Shown here: one piece after another, positions 30,335 through 38,478 of the stretch | How positions within the stretch are numbered: position 1 is the first letter of the stretch | How the letters are laid out: the number at the start of each line of letters is the position of its first letter | Assembly: GCA_030428865.1 (NCBI GenBank) | Contig: JAUIEK010000006.1 | Span: 1 to 64,000, forward strand | Source of the DNA: Bacteroidia bacterium | GTDB lineage: Bacteria > Bacteroidota > Bacteroidia > Flavobacteriales > Flavobacteriaceae | Direction: 5' to 3' | Length of the DNA: 64,000 nt | Program-made: the position numbers and the translations under genes | The notes under the pieces: generated by a model | Databases searched by the model: none | Told to the model about the DNA's origin: nothing | Seen by the model: only the letters and a program-made list of their open reading frames with translations

Positions 30335-31510
30335 TTGAACTTACATATATTAAATACAGAAGTACAGAACTTTATCAATCAACATATAAACGATGATCTT
30401 GCCAAGTTAATCCTAAAAGGAAGCCCTTTTAAAGAAGTTTCTATTCAAGAAATTGCTCAGCAAATCGTTGGAAAACAAAAGAGTGAAAAAAAGTTACCAA
30501 CTTGGTATAAGAACTCAAAGATTATTTTTCCTGCTAAGCTAAATTTAGAGCAAACTTCTTCAGAAATAACAGCAAAATATAAATCTGAACTAACTAAAGG
30601 AAAGTCTATAATTGATCTAACAGGTGGTTTTGGTATTGATTGTTTTTATTTTGCTCAATCTTTTGAAAAAGTAACGCATTGCGAAATAAATGCGGAACTA
30701 TCAACTATCGTTCAACATAATTTTAAAGAACTAAGTTGTATAAATATCGATTTTTTTGTGGGAGATTGTTTGGATCATCTTGCAAACAATCGTAAACATT
30801 ATGATTGTATTTATGCTGATCCTTCTAGAAGAAACGAAAAAAAAGGAAAGGTTTTTCTATTAGAAGATTGCTTACCTGACATTCCCAATCAGCTAGATCA
30901 GCTATGGAATTATACAGATACAATCCTTTTGAAATATGCGCCCATGCTGGATATTCAAAAAGGAATAGAAAGTTTACAGTTTCCAAAAGAAGTTCATGTA
31001 GTAGCAATAAATAATGAGGTAAAAGAGCTTTTATTTCTACTAAAAAAAGGATTTAAAGAAAATATTACTATCAAAACAATCAATTTTTCAAAAGAAAATA
31101 AGCAATTGTTTGAGTTTAAAAAAGATGATGTAGTTGATGTTTCTTATTCAGAACCATTACAGTATTTATATGAACCGAATTCCGCAATTTTAAAATCTGG
31201 AGGTTTTAATCAAGTTGCCAATCAATTTAGATTAAAAAAATTGCATCCACACTCGCATTTATACACAAGTAATGATGAGATTGATTTTCCAGGTAGAATG
31301 TTTTTAGTTGAAGCTATTTTTCCTTTCAACAAAAAACAGTTGAGAAATCTAGGTATTTCAAAAGCAAATATCACTACAAGAAACTTCCCGTTGTCTGTTG
31401 ATGAAATTCGCAAAAAAACAAACATTAAAAGTGGTGGAGAAATCTATTTGTTTTTTACCACTAATCATCAAAATCAGCTTTTGATTATCAAAACAAAAAA
31501 AGTAAGCTAG
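30335..31510 (+). CDS. Class I SAM-dependent methyltransferase with THUMP-like C-terminal domain
   Basis: IIDLTGGFGIDCFYFAQ SAM motif I, YADPSRR motif. TTG start. Confidence 0.85.
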   Translation: MNLHILNTEVQNFINQHINDDLAKLILKGSPFKEVSIQEIAQQIVGKQKSEKKLPTWYKNSKIIFPAKLNLEQTSSEITAKYKSELTKGKSIIDLTGGFGIDCFYFAQSFEKVTHCEINAELSTIVQHNFKELSCINIDFFVGDCLDHLANNRKHYDCIYADPSRRNEKKGKVFLLEDCLPDIPNQLDQLWNYTDTILLKYAPMLDIQKGIESLQFPKEVHVVAINNEVKELLFLLKKGFKENITIKTINFSKENKQLFEFKKDDVVDVSYSEPLQYLYEPNSAILKSGGFNQVANQFRLKKLHPHSHLYTSNDEIDFPGRMFLVEAIFPFNKKQLRNLGISKANITTRNFPLSVDEIRKKTNIKSGGEIYLFFTTNHQNQLLIIKTKKVS

Positions 31511-31557
31511 CAAAACGGTTACAAATCACTAAGTTTGTTAAAGCACAATTAATCAGT

Positions 31558-32355
31558 ATGCAAACGCTCATCTATCAAGGAATAAAAGTTGAAAATAATC
31601 TTCAAAAATCAACAGAAGATTCCTTAGTGATAGAAGCTCCTTTGCAGATAAATATTAATGGGCAACCATATACAGTTGTCATGCGAACTCCCAATGCAGA
31701 TACTGAATTAATCAGAGGATTATTATTTGCAGAAGATATCTATAAATCAGCAGCAAATTTTAAACAGGAAATTGTTGAGGTAAAAAAAGATCAATCAACA
31801 ATTATTAATGTTCAAATTTCCCAGAGTTCTTTAGGAAAAGGCTATTTAAACAAACGAACTCTACTTTCTGTTTCTTCATGCGGTATTTGTGGCAAACAAC
31901 AATTAGAAGATTTACAGGTTGATAATCATCAAAAATTAGTTGCAAGTAATTTTCAAATAGAAACTATACAGAAAATGTTTTCAGATTTACAACAGCAACA
32001 AAAACTTTTTAAATTATCTGGCGGTAGCCATGCGGCAGGTATTTTTAATAGTAAATATAAACTTTTGAGTATTAAAGAAGATATTGGCAGGCATAATGCA
32101 GTTGATAAATGTATTGGTGATTTATTGCTCCAAAACAAACTAAAAGAAGGAAAAATATTACTAGTAAGCGGCAGAGTATCATATGAAATTGTTTCGAAAG
32201 CATTTATCGCGAAAATTCCGCTAATTGTTGCTGTATCTGCTTGCTCTTCTTTAGCTGTTGATTTTGCAAAAGAATTTGGAATTTGCCTTATTGGATTTAC
32301 CAGAGACAATAAAATGACTATATATGCTAACCCAGATTATCTAAAAAATTCATAA
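31558..32355 (+). CDS. fdhD: Formate dehydrogenase accessory sulfurtransferase FdhD
   Basis: SSCGICGKQQ, SGGSHAAGIF, EDIGRHNAVDKCIG, VSGRVSYEIVSKAF motifs. Confidence 0.95.
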   Translation: MQTLIYQGIKVENNLQKSTEDSLVIEAPLQININGQPYTVVMRTPNADTELIRGLLFAEDIYKSAANFKQEIVEVKKDQSTIINVQISQSSLGKGYLNKRTLLSVSSCGICGKQQLEDLQVDNHQKLVASNFQIETIQKMFSDLQQQQKLFKLSGGSHAAGIFNSKYKLLSIKEDIGRHNAVDKCIGDLLLQNKLKEGKILLVSGRVSYEIVSKAFIAKIPLIVAVSACSSLAVDFAKEFGICLIGFTRDNKMTIYANPDYLKNS

Positions 32356-34661
32356 TGAGTAAAAAAAAGGCACATGCACAACCTCCAGAAAAGCTTACAG
32401 GAATTGAATTGAAAAAAATTCCTAAATCTGCCGTTGGTGCAAAAGCAATACAATCTGCTTTAGCTCATATGAACAAAGAAATTGGAATAAAAGACAGTAT
32501 TAAACTTTTAGCAAACCTTAATCAAATGGATGGATTTGATTGTCCTGGTTGTGCTTGGCCAGACCCTGATATTAAAAGAGATTTTTTAGCTGAATATTGT
32601 GAAAACGGAGCAAAAGCTGTTGCAGAAGAGGCAACAAAAAACAGAGTTTCACCTGTATTTTTTGCTACTCATTCTGTAGCAGAATTATCAGAACTATCCG
32701 ATTTTGAAATTGGCAAGAAAGGACGAATTACACATCCTGTTGTTTTAAAAGAAGGTGCTAATTTTTATGAAGAAATTTCATGGAACGATGCTTTTAAAAT
32801 GATAGCAAATGAATTGAATGTGCTAGAATCTCCTGATGAGGCCGTTTTCTATACTTCTGGCAGAACTAGTAATGAAGCTGCTTTTCTATACCAACTTTTT
32901 GTTAGACAATTTGGCACAAATAACTTACCCGATTGTTCTAATATGTGTCACGAATCAAGCGGAGTAGCACTTTCAGAGACATTAGGAATTGGAAAAGGCT
33001 CTGTTACTTTAGATGATTTTAACCATACTGATTTAGTAATTGTAATTGGTCAAAATCCAGGAACCAATCATCCTAGGATGTTAAAAGCGCTTAGTGAAAC
33101 AAAAAAACAAGGAGGTAAAATTATTACTATAAATCCATTGCCAGAAGTTGGTTTAATGAATTATAAAGATCCTCAAAATCCACTAAAATGGTTTGGAAAA
33201 GGACAAGAGTTAACAGATCTTTTTTTACAAGTAAAAATTAATGGTGATGTTGCTCTTTTAAAAATTATTTTAAAGCTACTTGCTAAAAAAGAAACAGAAA
33301 AACCAGGTTCTGTTTTTAATCATGATTTTATCAATGAAAAAACAATAGGCTTTGAAGCATTTATAGAAGATTTAAACTCCTATTCTATAGAAGAATTACT
33401 TCCTCAAACTGGATTAAATTTAGACACAATTCAAGAAGCCGCTAATTTAATTGTTGAAAAAGAAAAAATCATTGTTTGTTGGGCAATGGGTTTAACACAG
33501 CATAAAAATGCAGTAGATAATATTCAAGAAATTGTAAATCTCCTTCTCTTAAAAGGAAGTATTGGCAAAAAAGGAGCAGGAACTTGCCCTGTTCGTGGGC
33601 ATTCTAATGTTCAAGGAGATAGAACCATGGGAATATGGGAAAAGCCAAAAGACTCTTTTTTAGATAGCTTAGAAAAACAATTTAATTTCAAAGCTCCTAG
33701 AAAACATGGCTATGATGTAGTAGAAGCAATAGAAGCCATGTATAAAAAAAAGGCAAAAGTTTTTTTTGCAATGGGAGGTAATTTTTTGTCTGCAACTCCA
33801 GATACGGAATATACAGCAAAGGCATTGCAAAATTGTGAGTTGACTGTACATGTTTCAACAAAATTAAACAGGAGTCATCTTATTCATGGTAAAAAAGCAT
33901 TGATTCTTCCTTGTTTAGGAAGGACTGAAATTGATCAAACTGAAAACGGAGATCAATTTGTATCTGTAGAAAACTCGATGGGAATAGTTCATCAATCAAA
34001 AGGTTCTATACAACCTGCTTCTGAAATGCTTTTAAGCGAACCTGCTATTGTTGCTGGCATAGCTAATGAAACGTTAATAAATTCTTCAGTTAATTGGCTT
34101 GAGTTAGCTTCTAATTATGATCAAATTAGAGATTTGATAGAAATTACAATTCCAGGTTTTGAAAACTACAATAAACGAGTAAGACAAAAAGGCGGTTTTT
34201 ATTTACCAAACAATGCTAGAAATAATGATTTTTCTACCACAAATACAGGGAAAGCAAACTTTAGTTTAAACAAACCTTCTTCTATTACTTTGTCTAAAAA
34301 TCAGTTTTTGATGATGACGATTCGCACACACGATCAATACAATACAACAATATACGGGTTAAACGATAGATATAGAGGAATCCTCAACGAGCGACGAGTT
34401 GTTTTGATGAATCCTGATGATATGAAAGAAAACGGATTTCATAAACTCGATAAAGTTGATCTGTTTAGCCATTTTCAAGGAGAAGTTAGGGAAGCTAAAT
34501 CTTTTCTAGTTATTCCGTATGATATTCCCAAACAATGTACAGCCACTTATTTTCCAGAAACCAATGTACTTGTTCCTATAAAAAGTAAAGCGCTAAAAAG
34601 TAATACGCCTACTTCTAAAACAGTAATTATTACAATAAAGAAACATGATGAAAATTCTTAA
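32355..34661 (+). CDS. FdhF/YdeP family molybdopterin oxidoreductase
   Basis: FDCPGCAWPD, NMCHESSGVALSETLGIGKGSVTL, RGHSNVQGDRTMGI, MTIRTHDQYNTTIYGLNDRYRGI; overlaps fdhD stop. Confidence 0.93.
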   Translation: MSKKKAHAQPPEKLTGIELKKIPKSAVGAKAIQSALAHMNKEIGIKDSIKLLANLNQMDGFDCPGCAWPDPDIKRDFLAEYCENGAKAVAEEATKNRVSPVFFATHSVAELSELSDFEIGKKGRITHPVVLKEGANFYEEISWNDAFKMIANELNVLESPDEAVFYTSGRTSNEAAFLYQLFVRQFGTNNLPDCSNMCHESSGVALSETLGIGKGSVTLDDFNHTDLVIVIGQNPGTNHPRMLKALSETKKQGGKIITINPLPEVGLMNYKDPQNPLKWFGKGQELTDLFLQVKINGDVALLKIILKLLAKKETEKPGSVFNHDFINEKTIGFEAFIEDLNSYSIEELLPQTGLNLDTIQEAANLIVEKEKIIVCWAMGLTQHKNAVDNIQEIVNLLLLKGSIGKKGAGTCPVRGHSNVQGDRTMGIWEKPKDSFLDSLEKQFNFKAPRKHGYDVVEAIEAMYKKKAKVFFAMGGNFLSATPDTEYTAKALQNCELTVHVSTKLNRSHLIHGKKALILPCLGRTEIDQTENGDQFVSVENSMGIVHQSKGSIQPASEMLLSEPAIVAGIANETLINSSVNWLELASNYDQIRDLIEITIPGFENYNKRVRQKGGFYLPNNARNNDFSTTNTGKANFSLNKPSSITLSKNQFLMMTIRTHDQYNTTIYGLNDRYRGILNERRVVLMNPDDMKENGFHKLDKVDLFSHFQGEVREAKSFLVIPYDIPKQCTATYFPETNVLVPIKSKALKSNTPTSKTVIITIKKHDENS

Positions 34662-36180
34662 TCGTTTTTTGTGGTTATTTTTAATTTTTCCACTCGTAAG
34701 TCTTTCTCAAAACAAAGATTATATTCCTAAAAAGTACACGCAAAAAGGATTTGCCACAATTGATTTTTTATCCATTGAAATGCCTGATCAAAATGAAGCC
34801 AATATGGGGTTTGCAGGAATTCATTATAACCTTGATTTTGATAACTTTTATACGGGCCTGGGATTTTATGGCGCCGTAAGTGGTATAAGAGGTGGTTTTT
34901 TTACACTTGGTGTAAATGCTGGTTATAAAGCATTTTTATCAGATAAGTTATTTATTGATACTGGTTTTCATTTTGGCGGAGGCGGAGGCGCAGCTGCTCC
35001 AGATGGTGGTGGCGCATTTATTTTACCACATTTTAACTTAGGCTATCAATTCAAAAAAATAGCTGTAATAGTAGGATACAGTTATGTTGATTTTTTTGAC
35101 AATGGAGAAATACAAAGTAATCAATTTCGCATAGCAGTGCAAGTTCCATTAAATTTTGAATATACTGACATTGAAAACGCAGAACGTTCGTTTAATTCGG
35201 CTGATTTAAAATCAACTTCTTGGAATAAAGACTCAAAAAAAGTTTCTTATATGATTCATCTTAATAATTTGAATGTAGGCAGAGATTCTCAAGATACTGA
35301 TGGAAATTCATTATCTGATTCTACTATTCGTTTAGCGGGTTTTGAACTAAACTATTATGCAAATAAAAATTGGTTTTTTCTAATAAAAACAGATGGTGCC
35401 TATGCGGGAATTCCTGCTGGATACATGAATATCTTATTAGGTGGCGGCTATCATTTCAGTTTAAATAAAAACAGGACAAATATTCTAGGAAAGTTTGCTG
35501 TTGGTGCTGGCGGCGGTGGCGGTGTAGATACACAAGGTGGTGTATTATTATATCCTGATATTTCCATTGAACAACATCTATTTAACAACATGTACTTGTC
35601 TTTAAACACAGGTTTTTTACTATCTCCTAATTCTCATTTTATCTCTTCTACTTATGGATTGGGCATAAAATATTATAGCCAATTAAACGGTATTAAAACA
35701 AACAACAAGTTTTTAACGAGAGGGAAATTTAAAGGGTTTGAAGCTATTATAAAGCAAGATATATATAGCAATGCTAGAAGGATAACAGATCCAACGCAAA
35801 ACTTATATCAAATTTCTTTTCAATTAAACTATCACTTAAATAAAACGTTCTACATAGCCGGGCAAACCTCTTTTGCAAACTTTGGCGGTGCTGGAGCTTA
35901 TGCAGAAGGACTTGCCGGATTTGGGTTACAATCTAGCATGCTTTTTAAAAACCGATTTAATGTATTTCTGCAAGTGCTGTCAGGAGGTGCAGGAGGCGGA
36001 AATATAAGTACAGGCGAAGGACTTATTGTGAAACCAAGTGCAGGTATTAATTATAAATTATCAAATAATTTGGCCTTAAGAAGTTCCTTAGGTTATGTAA
36101 AAGCCAAAGGAGGAGCGCTAAGTAGCCCCTCATTTAATTTTGGTTTGAGTTATCAACTAGCTTTCCTTAATTCTAAGTAA
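34645..36180 (+). CDS. Predicted outer-membrane beta-barrel protein with three glycine-rich repeat units
   Basis: Signal peptide; three homologous ~110-aa segments each with a Gly-rich loop; overlaps the fdhF-like ORF by 17 nt. Confidence 0.7.
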   Translation: MMKILNRFLWLFLIFPLVSLSQNKDYIPKKYTQKGFATIDFLSIEMPDQNEANMGFAGIHYNLDFDNFYTGLGFYGAVSGIRGGFFTLGVNAGYKAFLSDKLFIDTGFHFGGGGGAAAPDGGGAFILPHFNLGYQFKKIAVIVGYSYVDFFDNGEIQSNQFRIAVQVPLNFEYTDIENAERSFNSADLKSTSWNKDSKKVSYMIHLNNLNVGRDSQDTDGNSLSDSTIRLAGFELNYYANKNWFFLIKTDGAYAGIPAGYMNILLGGGYHFSLNKNRTNILGKFAVGAGGGGGVDTQGGVLLYPDISIEQHLFNNMYLSLNTGFLLSPNSHFISSTYGLGIKYYSQLNGIKTNNKFLTRGKFKGFEAIIKQDIYSNARRITDPTQNLYQISFQLNYHLNKTFYIAGQTSFANFGGAGAYAEGLAGFGLQSSMLFKNRFNVFLQVLSGGAGGGNISTGEGLIVKPSAGINYKLSNNLALRSSLGYVKAKGGALSSPSFNFGLSYQLAFLNSK

Positions 36181-36208
36181 TATATTTATGTTTATAAAAC
36201 TATAAGAA

Positions 36209-37429
36209 TTATTCAGTTGAATATTTATTTACCATTCTCTTAGTACGTTCAAAATCATCTATATCATAACTTATAACTGATTGAACTATTTTCCCTTCTT
36301 TATTAATTACATAAACCGTAGGATAACGTCTTACTTTAAAAACATCAGCTATATCATCTCCATTAGGTATATGAACATAAGTAAATCCTTTGTTTCTAAA
36401 ATACTGCTCGGCTTTGTTTTTGTCTTTCTCTTTTGCAGAAATACCGATAATAACAACATCACTTTTATCTTTATACATTTTCTGAAGTTCTTCAAATTTT
36501 GGCATAGAAACTCTACACGGGCCACACCAAGTGCCCCAAAAATCAATCACAACTACTTTTCCTTTCAACGATTCTGAAGAAAACTTCTTGCCTGTTTGCG
36601 AAACCCCAGACCATTTGGGAGTTATTGTATTTACCTTAAGTAAATCTTTTCCGTAAATATCTTCTTGTGTTTCTTGGTAATTTCTTTCTTTTGAAACAGT
36701 TGTATTCTTTTTTAATAAGCTAAAAAAAGAATCATTGTAAGACTTATTCAATTGTTTTACTGTTATTGTTTTATAAACAAAATTGTCTGTATAAAAAGCG
36801 GGAAACATTGTTTTTTTGTCAATCCAAAAAATATCTTCTGCTCTAAGATCTGACTTAACCGTATCTCCATTCTTTTTTATACGCATTAAACCTCCAAGAT
36901 AACTCTTAACCTTATAATGTGGTTTACCTTCTATTAATTCTTTGCTTACATATTCAAATTTTGAAAACATTGGTGTCTTAGGCGCATATGGTTTACTTTC
37001 TGAAAAAGGTCTAATGTGTAACATGAATAAATATTGTTGCAATAAATTCATTACAGTTTTTCGAGCCGGTTTATTATACTTTTTAATACCACTTTTTCCT
37101 TTTTCAAACTGAAAAGATTTGCCATCATAAGAAAAAGCAAATGTTTTTAATACGCCTCTTTCTTTTATAGTACCCGTTGCTTTCATTAATGCATTACCAA
37201 AGCCTACATCTTTTACATTTGCCTTTTGCTGAAAAATAGTGGCTTTAATAGTAGGGAATCCGTATTTTCCTTTAGCATTTTTTTGATGTATTGTATATTC
37301 AATTGATTCTACCTGTTCACAAGCTTTGACAAACTCACCCATTTTGTTTTGCCCAAATAGGTTAGTTGATATAAGCAGACCAACTATTAATATTTTTTTC
37401 ATTTTATTTTTTGTGTTTTGTTTAAACAT
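36209..37429 (-). CDS. LolA-like N-terminal region fused to C-terminal TlpA thioredoxin domain, exported
   Basis: Thioredoxin motif FWGTWCGPCRVSMPKFEELQ at C-terminus; long beta-rich N-terminal region; signal peptide at MKKILIVG (start may be 37402). Confidence 0.85.
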   Translation of the reverse strand: MFKQNTKNKMKKILIVGLLISTNLFGQNKMGEFVKACEQVESIEYTIHQKNAKGKYGFPTIKATIFQQKANVKDVGFGNALMKATGTIKERGVLKTFAFSYDGKSFQFEKGKSGIKKYNKPARKTVMNLLQQYLFMLHIRPFSESKPYAPKTPMFSKFEYVSKELIEGKPHYKVKSYLGGLMRIKKNGDTVKSDLRAEDIFWIDKKTMFPAFYTDNFVYKTITVKQLNKSYNDSFFSLLKKNTTVSKERNYQETQEDIYGKDLLKVNTITPKWSGVSQTGKKFSSESLKGKVVVIDFWGTWCGPCRVSMPKFEELQKMYKDKSDVVIIGISAKEKDKNKAEQYFRNKGFTYVHIPNGDDIADVFKVRRYPTVYVINKEGKIVQSVISYDIDDFERTKRMVNKYSTE

Positions 37430-37453
37430 ATTTTTTAGATTAAAAAATTTATC

Positions 37454-37493
37454 TCTACAAATGTAGATTTTATTTTTATTCTACACATGTAGA
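37454..37493. promoter_or_regulatory. Two palindromic TACAnnTGTA sites (TCTACAAATGTAGA 37454-37467; TCTACACATGTAGA 37480-37493)
   Basis: Read directly; match the BlaI/MecI/CopY-type operator core; first site overlaps minus-strand TACATTTG (TAnnTTTG) -7 element. Confidence 0.75.
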
Positions 37494-37638
37494 GAATGTT
37501 AAAATTCTTCAAAAAAAATTTGGGAGGTAATCTATATAAGCAAATCGCTTTTTTTAGTTACAGAATTATAAGGAGAAAAGGTGTATTCTTATTTTTTAAT
37601 ATGTCAACAAAAAACTATTTATATTATTAATTAATCTG

Positions 37639-38010
37639 TTATTTTAAATAGTACTCAACATAAGAGATAGGCTTCTTTTTTGTACTATATATTGCTGCCA
37701 TTAAATCACCCCACGATCTTAAGGTAAACTCCCCTATTTTTCCATCTGAAAATAGCGGTACTTTTTTTCTATATTGGTGATCGTCTGCAGAGATATGAAG
37801 ATTGTTAGACTCTATTTCTTTTTTTAATGCATTTAGATACGGATATGCCTCCACATCATGAATATCGAGATAATCTTGCCAAACCATTGTAGTTGGCTCT
37901 TCTTTTTTATGAACTAAATTAGAGTTAAAACAACCACCTGAATCACCAATAGGAGCTTCTTCTCTACCACTACCAAACTCAATCCAGTCGATTACTTTTA
38001 ATTCATCCAT
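37639..38010 (-). CDS. Hypothetical protein
   Basis: 123 aa ORF, no recognised motif, between the TlpA gene and the tRNA cluster. Confidence 0.55.
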   Translation of the reverse strand: MDELKVIDWIEFGSGREEAPIGDSGGCFNSNLVHKKEEPTTMVWQDYLDIHDVEAYPYLNALKKEIESNNLHISADDHQYRKKVPLFSDGKIGEFTLRSWGDLMAAIYSTKKKPISYVEYYLK

Positions 38011-38092
38011 CTAACGAATTATTCTTTAGCATTTTCTACATAAATATAACTCAAACCATTAAATAGTGGCAACTCTCATGGTAGTAAAAAAC

Positions 38093-38127
38093 AAAAAAGC
38101 TTGATAATCATTTGATTATCAAGCTTT
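38093..38127 (-). terminator. Terminator of the tRNA cluster
   Basis: AAAGCTTGATAATCA/TGATTATCAAGCTTTTTT stem (minus strand) 3 nt after tRNA-Arg. Confidence 0.85.
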
Positions 38128-38130
38128 ATG

Positions 38131-38204
38131 TGATCGCGATAGGATTCGAACCTATGACCGTCTGCTTAGAAGGCAGATGCTCTATCCAGCTGAGCTACGC
38201 GACC
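38131..38204 (-). tRNA. tRNA-Arg (TCT)
   Basis: GGTCGCG/CGCGATC acceptor, loop CTTCTAA, T-loop GGTTCGAATCC. Confidence 0.95.
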
Positions 38205-38210
38205 ATTTTG

Positions 38211-38285
38211 TCGGGGTGGCAGGATTCGAACCTGCGACCTCCTGCTCCCAAAGCAGGCGCGATGACCGGGCTACGCTACACCCCG
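38211..38285 (-). tRNA. tRNA-Pro (TGG)
   Basis: CGGGGTG/CACCCCG acceptor, loop TTTGGGA, T-loop GGTTCGAATCC. Confidence 0.95.
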
Positions 38286-38299
38286 AGTTGCAACTTAAG

Positions 38300-38382
38300 C
38301 GGAGAGACCGGGATTCGAACCCGGGCATCGAAAAACGATGACAGCTTAGCAGGCTGCTGCATTACCACTCTGCCACCTCTCC
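38300..38382 (-). tRNA. tRNA-Ser (GCT)
   Basis: GGAGAGG/TCTCTCC acceptor, loop CTGCTAA, long variable arm CATCGTTTTTCGATG. Confidence 0.95.
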
Positions 38383-38420
38383 TTAATTCAACACTAAAGA
38401 AGAATTAAAAATTGCGAGTG

Positions 38421-38451
38421 CAAATGTAAGACTCCTAGAAGAATATTGCAA
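38421..38451 (-). promoter_or_regulatory. tRNA-cluster promoter (-33 TTG, 20 bp, -7 TACATTTG)
   Basis: Minus-strand TTG at 38449-38451 and TACATTTG at 38421-38428 upstream of tRNA-Ser. Confidence 0.75.
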
Positions 38452-38478
38452 GAGTTTTTTCGTTTTTACCAATAAAAA

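Noticed and set aside
31953-32309. 118-aa minus-strand ORF
   Set aside because: Antisense to fdhD, no independent evidence.
38112-38408. 98-aa plus-strand ORF
   Set aside because: It is antisense to the three tRNA genes; the peptide is a translation of tRNA complement.
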